DNA of 64,000 nucleotides, from positions 13,433,399 through 13,497,398 of the forward strand of contig CM022948.1 of assembly GCA_012931725.1 (NCBI GenBank), in the 5' to 3' direction. Shown one piece after another: positions 42,301 through 54,300 of this stretch (position 1 is the stretch's first letter; the number at the start of each line of letters is the position of its first letter). The notes under the pieces were generated by a model. The model did no database searches. It saw only the letters and a program-made list of their open reading frames with translations, and was not told the DNA's origin. The translations under genes were made by a program, and so were the position numbers. Source of the stretch: Litsea cubeba (taxonomy: Eukaryota; Streptophyta; Magnoliopsida; Laurales; Lauraceae).

Positions 42301-45300
42301 GGTCATCATATAACCGCCCCTCCAACTTGAAATGCAATAAGGAGAGATGAGAAATGAATGCCCCACAATCACCCTCTTTAAATTGAATCTTAGGAAAGGT
42401 AGAATTCCATCTACAATCTCCAGATTTTATATATCCATCTCCTCCATCTTTAATAATAATCATTAATTGGAAAATTAAAATCCATGAAAACAAACCGGAC
42501 CAAAGGATCTGGATCCTCTAGAAATTAAAGGTCGCTCATGCTTCTTAAGAATCCAGATGCTCTAGAAAGGTCTTTAGGGCCTGTTTCTTTCTAAGCATTT
42601 CTGACAGGAATTCAGGCTGTCTGTGAATTCCTGAATTACAGTCAGAAATTCTATGTTCATTTACTAGAATTCGCAGCATTTGAGGCAAACAGTATTTTGG
42701 AATTCCAAAAAAGTGGAATTCCCAAATGCTAGCCCTTGCTCCAGCATTTATAAATTCTGGCATTCCGGGAGGCTTCCTTAGAACTCCGGCTCTCTCTGAC
42801 GGTGGAAGGTCATCTTCTTCACTGCACCTCTAAAAAAAAATCAGATCCGGTTATCTTCTTTCTTTCCACTCCTTTCACATATCTGGTTCCATGAAACCCA
42901 AAACCTCCCAAATCCACACCTTTCTTTTGATCTAATCTCAATTTCATTTTCATCTGACATCTTTCAAAACCATACCATCCTCCTCAATGCTTGTACGAGA
43001 AATAAATCTCCTCCTACATCGAGACCGAATAAACCCCAGAATTCATGTATCCAACCTCTTTGGACAGAACTGAGATGAAGATCATTGCAATGTGCAGAGA
43101 TTCTCAGACAGGAATTTTAGGTATAAAAGAAACGGAGAATTTAGGAATGCTAGAATTTGTAGCATTTCAAAATTCCAGCTTCTCAAATTCTACAAAATCC
43201 AACAGACATGAATTCCAAGAATTCTTACAAAGAAACAGGCCCTTAATGCTTTCTAAAACATGAGATATGCAGATGTCGGTGGAGCCCTCTACCATACAGG
43301 ATACAAGATGCATTTAAGAATGTAACCGACTACAAAAACTTTAAGAGACAACACCACCTATCCAATCCAAATTTATTGGAAACTTTGTGCCGCCACTTTT
43401 ATTTTATTTTCACAGTGTTGAAAGTTCTTTATTTGATGTGACCACTTTTTTTCGAGGTAAAGTTAAAAAATTAAAGAATAAAAAATAAATTTTACACAAT
43501 TGTTCGGAAAACCATTTCCATTGGGGATTTTAGACTTGGGTTTTTACCCTAAGACTCTTTTATTTTCTCAGACTCTTTTATTTTTTCTCTGGCGATTTTT
43601 CTTTCCCTCTTCTTCATCCTGGTTGCCGTCATTCATGGATGGAGGATCGGCCTCCATTCTTTCCGATCGCCCCCCCCACCCATTCTTCCTCTACTTCTCC
43701 ACTTTCATTAATGGAATAGATTCGTGTACTGTTTGCTTATGCTGAAGATCGAAGTGCCAAAGTTTCCATCTTGAAGTCGATCTTACGGAAGCAGCAGGAA
43801 GGCTTTATTCCGCCTGAGATTCCTCTGATTCTCGAGGCCAAGATTCGTATTGGTGATGATAAAAAGGCATCTGTAACTCGTGTTGCATCCATTCTTTCTC
43901 TTGAATGCTCCCCTTCTGATGAAGAACGGCGGCAGCAGATATTACAGGTGGAGAACAACATCGGAAGGATGCTTTCTGATGACGAGTTGGTTGATGTTTT
44001 GGTTTCTCCCAAAACCAGAGATGATGATGGGAAGCTTTCAGATCTGGACGTCGCTAAATCTCCATCTTCCTCGTCGGATCTGAATACAGTGCACGACCTG
44101 AAAACTCTGCAGAGTCATGCAAAAGCTGCTGCAAACCCATCTTCTACTTCAGATCTGAATGCTCATGTAGATCCATCTTCTTCTTCAGATCTGCACGTTG
44201 CTGCAGACCCATCAGACCTGAACGTTACTATAAAACCATCTTCCTCGTCGGATCTGAATAAAGTGAACGTCATGAAAACTCTACACACTCATGTAGACCC
44301 ATCTTCTTCTTCAGGTCTGCATGATGCTGCAGACCCTTCTTCATCTTCCGATCTGAATAAAGTGTAAGCTGATCAAAAGACTGATTCTTGATCGTCATTA
44401 TTCCAAAAGCATACAGATAGATCAAGAGACCTGCAACGCCACTCAAACCCTTCCACATATCCGGATCATCACATAGTGTTTGATGAAGAAGATGCATCTA
44501 CAGCAGTGCAAAACTGGGGGAACTCTCTTGTTGGATATTTTATTGGCAAAGCCCCTCCCCTTCCTGAAATCAAGTCTTGCCTTTCAAAGGCGTGGAGAGT
44601 GAAAGATCTAGAGATTATTCCAATGGCAGATGGATTTCTGTTATTCAAGTTTCATTCTTATGATGCTGGACAACAACTACTAGATGATGGACCATGGTTC
44701 GTCTATGGGAGGCCATTAATCCTGCGACGGTGGGCTGCAGATATTTCCATGAGTCGTGACAATCTTGAATCTATACCTGTATGGGTTCATCTTCCAAACT
44801 TGAACTTTTGCTTCAGAACTACTTCTGCTCTTAGTAAAATATCAACTGTTATTGGCAATCCTATTTGCATGGACCATGCAACAGTAGCAGGTACTCGTTA
44901 TGCTTTTGCTAGAGTATGTGTGGAGGTTGGTGTTGATGCTGAATCTCCTACTGAGTTGCACATGAAGTATAGGGAGAAAACTATAATTCAGAAGGTTGAA
45001 TATGCTTGGCGACCTCATCCTTGTAAAACATGCAGAACATTCAATCATGGTGATAACTCATGCCCTTCAAAGATTGATCAGCAAAATCCAAAGCAAGTTT
45101 GGGTTCCAAAGAAAACATCTTCAGTTGAAAAACCTAAAACTAGTGTTGATGCAGGAGTGTGTGTAGCACACGTTGATGAAGGTGCCCACTTTCAGCATGA
45201 GGAGGTGCAATGTGATATTCAGCAAGAGGAGCAGCGTGAACTAGCTATGGTTGAGTGGAATGTTGTCAATGGGAAGCATGGTTCTCATAGGACTAGTTCT

Positions 45301-48300
45301 CCTGTTAAATCTTAGAGCCCTTCCATACGTCCTACTCAGCTGATTAATGTGAATCCAAATCGCTTTCTCAGCCTCTCCAACCTTGATGGGGATTCATCAG
45401 TTGGGGATGCTGAATTATCTGCCACTACTGCTTTAGTTCTTCACCAGTCTAGTTCAGGTCATGGTTTGAGTGGTACATGTCAAGCATCTGGTCAAGGTAC
45501 TGCTAGTAAACAAGCTGCAACTTCTTCTTGTCCATCTGGTGCTAAATCAGTGAATAAGCAGGGTAATGTACAGAAGCACGAACAAGGCTTGGCTGGAGTC
45601 ATTATTAAGGAGAGATCACTCCTTAAACCTGGTTCTAAATGACTATAATTATTTGGAATGTGCGAGGTCTTAACAGACTTTCGATGCAAGCTGCTATACG
45701 GTATCAAATCCGACATTTAAAGCTTGCTCTGGTTATCTTGCTGGAAACAAAGGTAAAGCATAGTTCCTATAATTATATTGTTAACTCAGCGGTACCTAAT
45801 GGATGGAGAGAAAGCTCTAATATTGCTAATGGGTCAACTGCTAGCTAGAATATGGGTGATGTGGGATCCACGAATGGTTCATGTGACTGTTAATGCTACC
45901 ACTGCCCAATGTATGCATTGTGTGTTGGAATTTGAGATGCATTGAGTTGAATCTTGAAGCATTGGTGTGTTTGGTGTCTCAAGCATCAAATTGTATTGGA
46001 ATTATTGTCAACACTATGTCTCAATCATGTGTTGAAAGAGTGGAATTGATAGAGCTTAAAAAGAAAAATAAGAGTTGACACAGTTCAGGAATTCAGCATT
46101 CCTGAAGCAGAGCACGCGGTCGACCGGGCTCTTCATGCGGTCGACCGAGCAAGAAGAAACCTGCAGAAAACAGATTTTGGTAGCTCTCAGTTATTTTCGT
46201 GACACAGTGTGTCTTCGGTCGACCGAGCCCTCAGGATGTCGACCGAGCTCGATAAGTGACTATTTCCAGATAGTGTATGATGTCGACCGAGCAAAGCATG
46301 ATGTCGACCGAGCACGGGATCAGAGTTGCGCAGAAACAGAAGACTTGCACGAAAATTCAGGAACTTTTTGTATTTCGTTTGGGACTCTTTCTAAACGAAT
46401 TGTAGCCTATTTTGAAGACTCTTAAGGGTTGCTAAAACCTATATAAGGGCATGTTAGGCTCGTTTTTATGTACACAACAGAAAGAGAGAAAGAAGAGAGA
46501 AAAAGAGAGAGTTTGGAGAGAATAGAGTGTTGTGGCTGTGTTGCTGTTGTGGTGCTGTTGTGCTGATGTGCTGACGTTTTCTACAGCAAGTGTGGACGAA
46601 TTTGAAGCCTCATGAAGATGGTATTTTCGTTCATAAGATAAGTCTCTCTTTTATGCTTTAGATTTCTATTTGTAAGGGATTGAGAGAGAGAGAATTGTAG
46701 AGGGGAAAGGGCTGTAGATCAGTTTATCTTCTTTGCTGTAATCATCAAGTTGGTGCTTGGTGTTTTGGGGTTTGGTGATCCTGTCTGTGGGTGCAGACAA
46801 ATTGTAAAGGGAGTTGTAGCTTCCTAGATAGTTGGTGCTATCTGAAACCTAAGGGAGTCGGTGCTTCCTAGATAGTTGGTGCTATCTGAATTTAAGGGTT
46901 GGTGCTCTTTGTCGTCGGTGCGACTAAATAAGATTCAGACCTGTACCGGATTGTTGTTCGGACGGGATTGAACCGTGGACGTAGCCTTTTGGTGAACCAC
47001 GTAAAATCTGGTGTCAAATTGTGTGGTTTGATTTGAATTGTTGTTAGCAAGGACCTGGTTAAAAGAGATCACTGATTCACCCCCCCCCCTCTCAGTGATC
47101 ACGAGATCTAACAATTGGTATCAGAGCGTAAGGTTTCCCTTGATAAGCTTAACACGCTAAGGGTGATCTTTGTCAAATCACATGGCAACCAGCACAGCGA
47201 ATATGAAAGCACCGTTGTTTGATGGTTCTAATTACAGCTTTTGGAAGATTAGAATGCAGGCCTTCATCAAATCTCTTGGCTATGATGTCTGGGAGACTGT
47301 CAGAGTCGGTTACAATTCTGCCATTGTACCCACTGATGCTGCAACGAAGAAGTTAGCAGACAACGACTCTAAGGCGCAGAATGCACTCTTTAGCGGCCTT
47401 GTTGACAGCGAGCTGATCAAAGTTATAGCATGCAAGACAGCCAAGGAAATCTGGGATAAGCTGAAAAGCATCCATGAAGGAGATGAGAAGATCAAAGAAG
47501 CGAAATTGCAAACTCATCGCTCCCAATTTGAGTCTCTTCGCATGGAGGATAACGAGAATGTTGATTCTTACATGCAACGGGTGAATGAAGTCACGAATGA
47601 CATTCGTGGACTAGGAGAGGAGATTAAAGAACCAGTCATCGTCAAAAAGGTTCTAAGATCTCTCCTTCCCCGGTTTGATTCTAAAGTCTCAGCCATAGAA
47701 GAAGCCAAAGATCTGAACGAGTTTTCAATGGATGAGCTGCATGGTTCTCTCACTGCCTATGAGATGCGCATAGGTAAGACGTCTTCATCGGATAGAGAAG
47801 CGGCCTTCAAAGTTCAGAAAAAGGCAAAAGAGATTGCTGGTCATGATTCTGATGATGATGAGCTTGAGGCTCAATTTATTAGAAGGCTGAAGAAAGGAAG
47901 CAATGGCAAGTATAAAGGGAAGCTACCCTTTAAATGCTTCAATTGTGGCGGTGTTGGCCACTTTGCTGCGAAGTGCCCGCTGAAAGAAGACAATGATAAT
48001 GACTCTTATATTGATAAGAGTAAATGGAAGAAGAATTTCAGAAAGAAGGGCAAAGCAAAGAGCTTCATCAGTCAGCATAATGACAGCACGTCTGAATCTT
48101 CGGACGATGATGAATCAGTCGAAGCGACTGAAGCACTCTTCATGGTTACTATTGAAGAAGACGATGAGCAAGAGCTGGAAAACGAAGAGGAGGCTGAAGT
48201 GAATCTTGAAGAAGAGCTCATTGCTGCACTTGAGGAGCTTAGCAAGGAGCGAAGATCAAGTAAGAAAAATCTGAAACTTCTTCATGAATCTGAAATTTCA

Positions 48301-51300
48301 GTTATTGCTTTGAAAACTGAATTAGAAGAGTATAAAAGAATGGTAGATGTCCTAGAAATACAAATCTGTACCAAAACTGAGGAAGTGATGAAACTTGAGA
48401 ATGAAATCCTTGGAGCAAGGACTGAAAATATGCAAATGAAACAAAAGCTCAAGGAGTTTCAAGCTATCAATGGTACATTGAAGCTGAATGAAATTTTGAA
48501 AGTTCAAAGACCCCCTCACTTCAGATTTGGAATAGGATTTGAGAATGGAGAATCTTCTAAGGTTACACCTTCTGTAGAGACGGTGTTTGTAAAGCAAGTT
48601 ACTACACCTTCCAATTCTGTGAAGCCCACACTGCCTAGAAAAGAGCCCATTCAAGTGAGAAAGGACATGAAGCCTAACCAGCCATATAAAAGATACAAAT
48701 TTTATGGCTATTGTTATCATTGCAATAGGTATGGACATAGAAGGGCAGATTGTAAATTCTATGTGAGAAACAGCCCAGTTGTGAGAAGGAACCCTTTCTC
48801 AATCCTAAATAGCCACAATATTGAGTGCTACAAGTGTCATAATTTTGGACACATGGCTAGGGATTGTAGGCTGCCTACTGCTAAACCAATTCAGGTTGAA
48901 AAGAAACCCAAGTTAGTCAAAACTTGGAGGGCAAAGAAAAGTGCAGAAAAAGGCAAGAAATCTCTCATTGTGCAAACCGCTTTCAATGCACAAAAGAAGA
49001 CAACACCATGGGTCCTTGATAGTGGCTGTTCGAGTCATATGACTGGTGATAAAGAAAAATTCATCAAGTTACAGCACTATGAAGGTGGTTCGGTAAAGTT
49101 TGGTAACAATGATGGTGCCAAAATTGTTGGAAAAGGTGTTGTTCAGCTGATGGCAAACAAGATCAGATCTGAAGAGGTCTTATATGTGTCTGGATTGAGA
49201 CACAATCTGTTGAGTGTGAGCCAGATCTGTGATAAGGGCCACGAAATTGTTTTTACTAAGAATGGGTTTGCTATCAAGAAGAGTAGCAACGGCAAAACAG
49301 TGGCTACTGGGTCAAGGACAGCTGGAAATCTTTACACCTTGTCAGATGGAGCTGAAAAGACATGCTTATTGAGTCGGTCAGAAGAGAGTTGGTTGTGGCA
49401 CAAACGCCTTGGGCATCTAAGCTTTGGCAACATGTCAAAGATTTGCAATTCAAAGGCTGTTAGAGGTATGGCTACAGTTGAAAAGCCTTCAAACCCCATT
49501 TGTGACTCTTGTCAAAAGGGAAAGCAAACGAGGGTAATGTTCAAGACGAAGGAGCATCATACGAAGAAACCTCTTGAGCTAGTACACACTGATCTCTGTG
49601 GACCGATGCGGACTCAAAGCACCAATGGAGATAAGTATTTTATGCTTTGCATTGATGATTTTACTCGCATGACATGGGGTATTATTTCTTAAGCATAAAC
49701 ATCAAGCACTTGATCGGTTCAAAGTGTTTAAAGCACAGGTTGAAAACATGCTAGGGAAGCAGATCAAGACGCTAAGGTCTGATCGTGGAGGCGAATTCAC
49801 ATCTGATGAATTCACTAAGTATTGTGAACATCATGGCATCCAAAGACAATACTCAGCCCCTAGAACTCCACAGCAGAATGGAGTTGTTGAGCGCAAGAAC
49901 CGCACTGTGCAAGAAATGGCACGCACCATGCTGGTTGAAAGTAAGATGGCTGATAAGTATTGGAAAGAGGCGATTCATACGGCTGTTTATATTCAGAATC
50001 GTTGCTTGATCAGGCCACATGAAGATAAAACACCTTATGAGCTATGGTTTGGAAGAAAAGCTACAGTCAAGCACTTCAGAGTCTTCGGTAGCAAGTGTTA
50101 CATCAAGCGGCTCGAACAAAATCCGGGCAAATTTGAAGAAAGAGCCGATGAAGGTATTTTTCTGGGTTACTCATCCTCTAGTAAAGCTTACAGATGCCTT
50201 AACAAAAGGACCAGAAAAATTATTGAAAGTGCTGATGTTAGAATTGATGAAAACCATGAGTCAAAGAAGGTAACTCATAATGACAGTCCAGTGTATGAGG
50301 ACTCGAGTGAGATTGATGATGAAGTGGCTGAACCTGATTCTGAAAAGGCAAAAGATGATTCAGAGGATACTTCTCCTAGAAAGAAAAGTACTTGGGTAGA
50401 GCAACACCCTAAGGATCAAATCATTGGAGATCCTGAGGCCGGTGTAAAAACTAGACAAAGTGTAGTTAGCAATTACTCACTTGTGTCCACCATTGAGCCC
50501 AAGACAGTAGCTGAAGCTAGTCTAGATGAAAGCTGGTTAAAAGCTATGCATGAGGAGTTGGAGCAGATTGAGAAAAACTCCACATGGGAACTAGTCCCTA
50601 GACCTACTCCAGTTCAGCATTCAAGGACTAAGCATGTTGCAATCCGCTATCACTTTCTCAAGGATAAAGTTGCAGATGGTGAGGTAAAGTTGGAATACGT
50701 TCCTACTACTGAGCAAGTGGCTGATATCTTCACAAAACCTTTGCCAAAGGAAGTCTTCGAGTATCTCCGAAAGAAATTAGGAGTTACTCACTCTCCTACA
50801 CCTTAGGAGATGTGCCAGAAAGGGGGAGCAATGAATTCGTTGAATATCTTATTTGCTCCTAGATTGGTCCCTTTGGAATTATTGTCAAAGGGGGAGAAGA
50901 TTATGCATGGAAAGGTTGATATGCATGTCATCTTGAGAAGGTTATCTGGAGATTGGTATCAAGTTATGCTGAGAAGATTATGCAAGGAAAGACTATATGC
51001 ATGTTGACCAATTAGTCTTATGCTAAGAAGATGGAAATATGATAGCATGAGGAAGATGGAAGATTGGAATGAAAATTGGTATCAAGATAGTGAATGAGAA
51101 GATCATGATCCAAGGGGAGTTTATTGTTCTAAAAAGGCTCTATGATGTCAACATGTTCCAAGTGTCTGTGTTGAAGTTCCAAGTGTTGCCAACAATTCCA
51201 AAGGGGGAGATTGTTGGAATTTGAGATGCATTGAGTTGAATCTTGAAGCATTGGTGTGTTTGGTGTCTCAAGCATCAAATTGTATTGGAATTATTGTCAA

Positions 51301-54300
51301 CACTATGTCTCAATCATGTGTTGAAAGAGTGGAATTGATAGAGCTTAAAAAGAAAAATAAGAGTTGACACAGTTCAGGAATTCAGCATTCCTGAAGCAGA
51401 GCACGCGGTCGACCGGGCTCTTCATGCGGTCGACCGAGCAAGAAGAAACCTGCAGAAAACAGATTTTGGTAGCTCTCAGTTATTTTCGTGACACAGTGTG
51501 TCTTCGGTCGACCGAGCCCTCAGGATGTCGACCGAGCTCGATAAGTGACTATTTCCAGATAGTGTATGATGTCGACCGAGCAAAGCATGATGTCGACCGA
51601 GCACGGGATCAGAGTTGCGCAGAAACAGAAGACTTGCACGAAAATTCAGGAACTTTTTGTATTTCGTTTGGGACTCTTTCTAAACGAATTGTAGCCTATT
51701 TTGAAGACTCTTAAGGGTTGCTAAAACCTATATAAGGGCATGTTAGGCTCGTTTTTATGTACACAACAGAAAGAGAGAAAGAAGAGAGAAAAAGAGAGAG
51801 TTTGGAGAGAATAGAGTGTTGTGGCTGTGTTGCTGTTGTGGTGCTGTTGTGCTGATGTGCTGACGTTTTCTACAGCAAGTGTGGACGAATTTGAAGCCTC
51901 ATGAAGATGGTATTTTCGTTCATAAGATAAGTCTCTCTTTTATGCTTTAGATTTCTATTTGTAAGGGATTGAGAGAGAGAGAATTGTAGAGGGGAAAGGG
52001 CTGTAGATCAGTTTATCTTCTTTGCTGTAATCATCAAGTTGGTGCTTGGTGTTTTGGGGTTTGGTGATCCTGTCTGTGGGTGCAGACAAATTGTAAAGGG
52101 AGTTGTAGCTTCCTAGATAGTTGGTGCTATCTGAAACCTAAGGGAGTCGGTGCTTCCTAGATAGTTGGTGCTATCTGAATTTAAGGGTTGGTGCTCTTTG
52201 TCGTCGGTGCGACTAAATAAGATTCAGACCTGTACCGGATTGTTGTTCGGACGGGATTGAACCGTGGACGTAGCCTTTTGGTGAACCACGTAAAATCTGG
52301 TGTCAAATTGTGTGGTTTGATTTGAATTGTTGTTAGCAAGGACCTGGTTAAAAGAGATCACTGATTCACCCCCCCCCTCTCAGTGATCACGAGATCTAAC
52401 ATTGTGAAGTCATTTATGGGACTGAACACTTTTTTTTTACAGCCTGTTATGGGTTTAATGATTACATGCAAAGGCGTGAATTATGGCAAACTATCCGTGA
52501 TCTGTCTCCATCTTGTGGACTGCCATGGATTGTTGAGGGAGATTTTAACACTGTTCGATGGAATCATGAGAAAAATGGAGGTGCAGCCCCAAGGGCTAGG
52601 GGACTCATTGAATTTAATGATGTCTTCATGATGCAGGTTTGCTTGATTTGAAGTTAATAGGGCCACTGTTCACCTGGTCTAACTCTAGTTTTGGTGATTC
52701 TAGGATTGAATGTAAATTGGATAGAGTGCTGGTTAATGCTGGTTTTCTTCAATCTAATCCTTTTAAGGGTGAGATTCTGATGCCGGGACTCTCTGGTCAT
52801 TCTCCTATCCTGATTTCTTTGCATGTTAAACCCCACATCAAAACTCCGTTCAGATATTATAACTTCTGGGCTAAAATGCCGGGTTTTTTCCAAACAGTTC
52901 AAGATGGATGGGATACTGATGTTTCTGGCACTCCGCTCTTTACTGTGGTTCGTAAGCTTTAGATTCTTAAAAAGAGACTTATTGAATGGAAGAAATCACA
53001 GGGGGATCTTCCTATGAAAATCTCAGAAGCATCTTTAAAGTTAGAAACTTTGCAAACTCTTTTGGCAAGTGATACAAGGCTTCTGCATATCCAAGAGCAG
53101 GAACGTATGGCAAGATTTGAGCTAGATCATTTGTTACGGGCTGAGAAGAGTATGTATAAGCAGCGAGCTCGTGAACTGGCTGTAAACTTGGGGGATAGTA
53201 ATACCAAGTATTTTTATCGTCTGATGAAGAAAAGGCAGTCTCAAGCTTATATTTCTCAGATTACTGATGCGGATGACACTGTTTACACTGATTCTTCAGG
53301 TATTGCTGCAGTGTTTGTTTCTCATTTTCAGAACATTCTTGGTCCAGACGTTCAATCTCAGCATCCTGATTTATCACATATTACTCCTCATGGGGTTCTC
53401 TCTGATGGGGATGCGTTAGATCTTATGCATCCGGTTACTTTTGCTGAAATTGAAGATGTGGTTAAATCAGCTAATCCTAATAAGGCCCCTGGACCTGATG
53501 GCTTTAATGCTCATTTTTTCAAAGTGTGTTGGCCAATCATTGGCAAGGATGTGTGTGCTAGTATTATGGACTTTTTCACTCATGGGTCTATGTTAAAGCA
53601 ACTCAAACATGCTTTTATAGCGTTGGTGCCTAAAACTGAAAATGCAAGCTCTCCAAACAAGTTTAGGCCCATTGCTTTAACAAATGAGTTGTATAAAATC
53701 ATTAGTCGGATTCTGGTTAACTGACTTAAACCATTCATTGCTAAGCTTGTGGGTCCAGTCAGGTTTTGTTCCTGGTAGAAGTATTGCAGATAATATTCTT
53801 CTTGCTCAGGATTTGATCCATAATTTTCATCTGAAAAAAGGGCGTCCAAGAATGTGCATTAAGCTTGATCTTGCCAAAACTTATGATAGTGTTCGCTGGG
53901 ATTTTTTGGAGTCTACTCTTAGGTGTCTCCGTTTTCCTGAGATGGTTATTAAGCTGCTTATGGAATGTGTTACAGCAGCAAAATTCTCTGTGTTGGTAAA
54001 TGGTGCTGCGGAAGGTTTTTTCAAGGGTACCCGTGGTCTTCGACAGGGTTGCCCTTTATCTCCCTGCTTATTTGCTATAGTTTGGAGTTCTTCTCTATTC
54101 TGATGAAACGATATGCTACTACTAATTTGATTCCTTCTCCTTTTGTGAAAAAGAATGTTATCATCTCTCATTTGATGTTTGCTGATGATCTGATTGTCTT
54201 TAGTAAAGCTACCACAGGAGCAGTAGCTATTCTTAAGCATTTCCTTCAGCACTTTAGAGATTTTACAGGGCTTAGGGTCAACTGGATGAAAAGCGCTATT

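Larger units (their letters stand above)
45923..52401 (+). mobile_element. Young Copia LTR retrotransposon lacking RT, inside LINE ORF2
   Basis: LTRs are at 45923-47113 (1,191 bp) and 51212-52401 (1,190 bp), TGTTGGAATT...GATCTAACA. By eye they differ only in a C-run (10 versus 9 C). The target duplication TTGTG is at 45918-45922 and 52402-52406. The primer site TGGTATCAGAGC is at 47116, and the polypurine tract AAAGGGGGAGAT precedes the 3' LTR. The long gag with three CCHC knuckles suggests the SIRE/Maximus lineage (inference). RT and most of RNase H are missing. Removing the element plus one duplication restores the LINE endonuclease frame. Confidence 0.95.

Noticed and set aside
46075..46425. 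116-codon frame present twice (also 51364-51714)
   Set aside because: It lies inside the two LTRs of the young Copia, spans the GTCGAC motif block and has no domain similarity; duplication is due to the LTRs.
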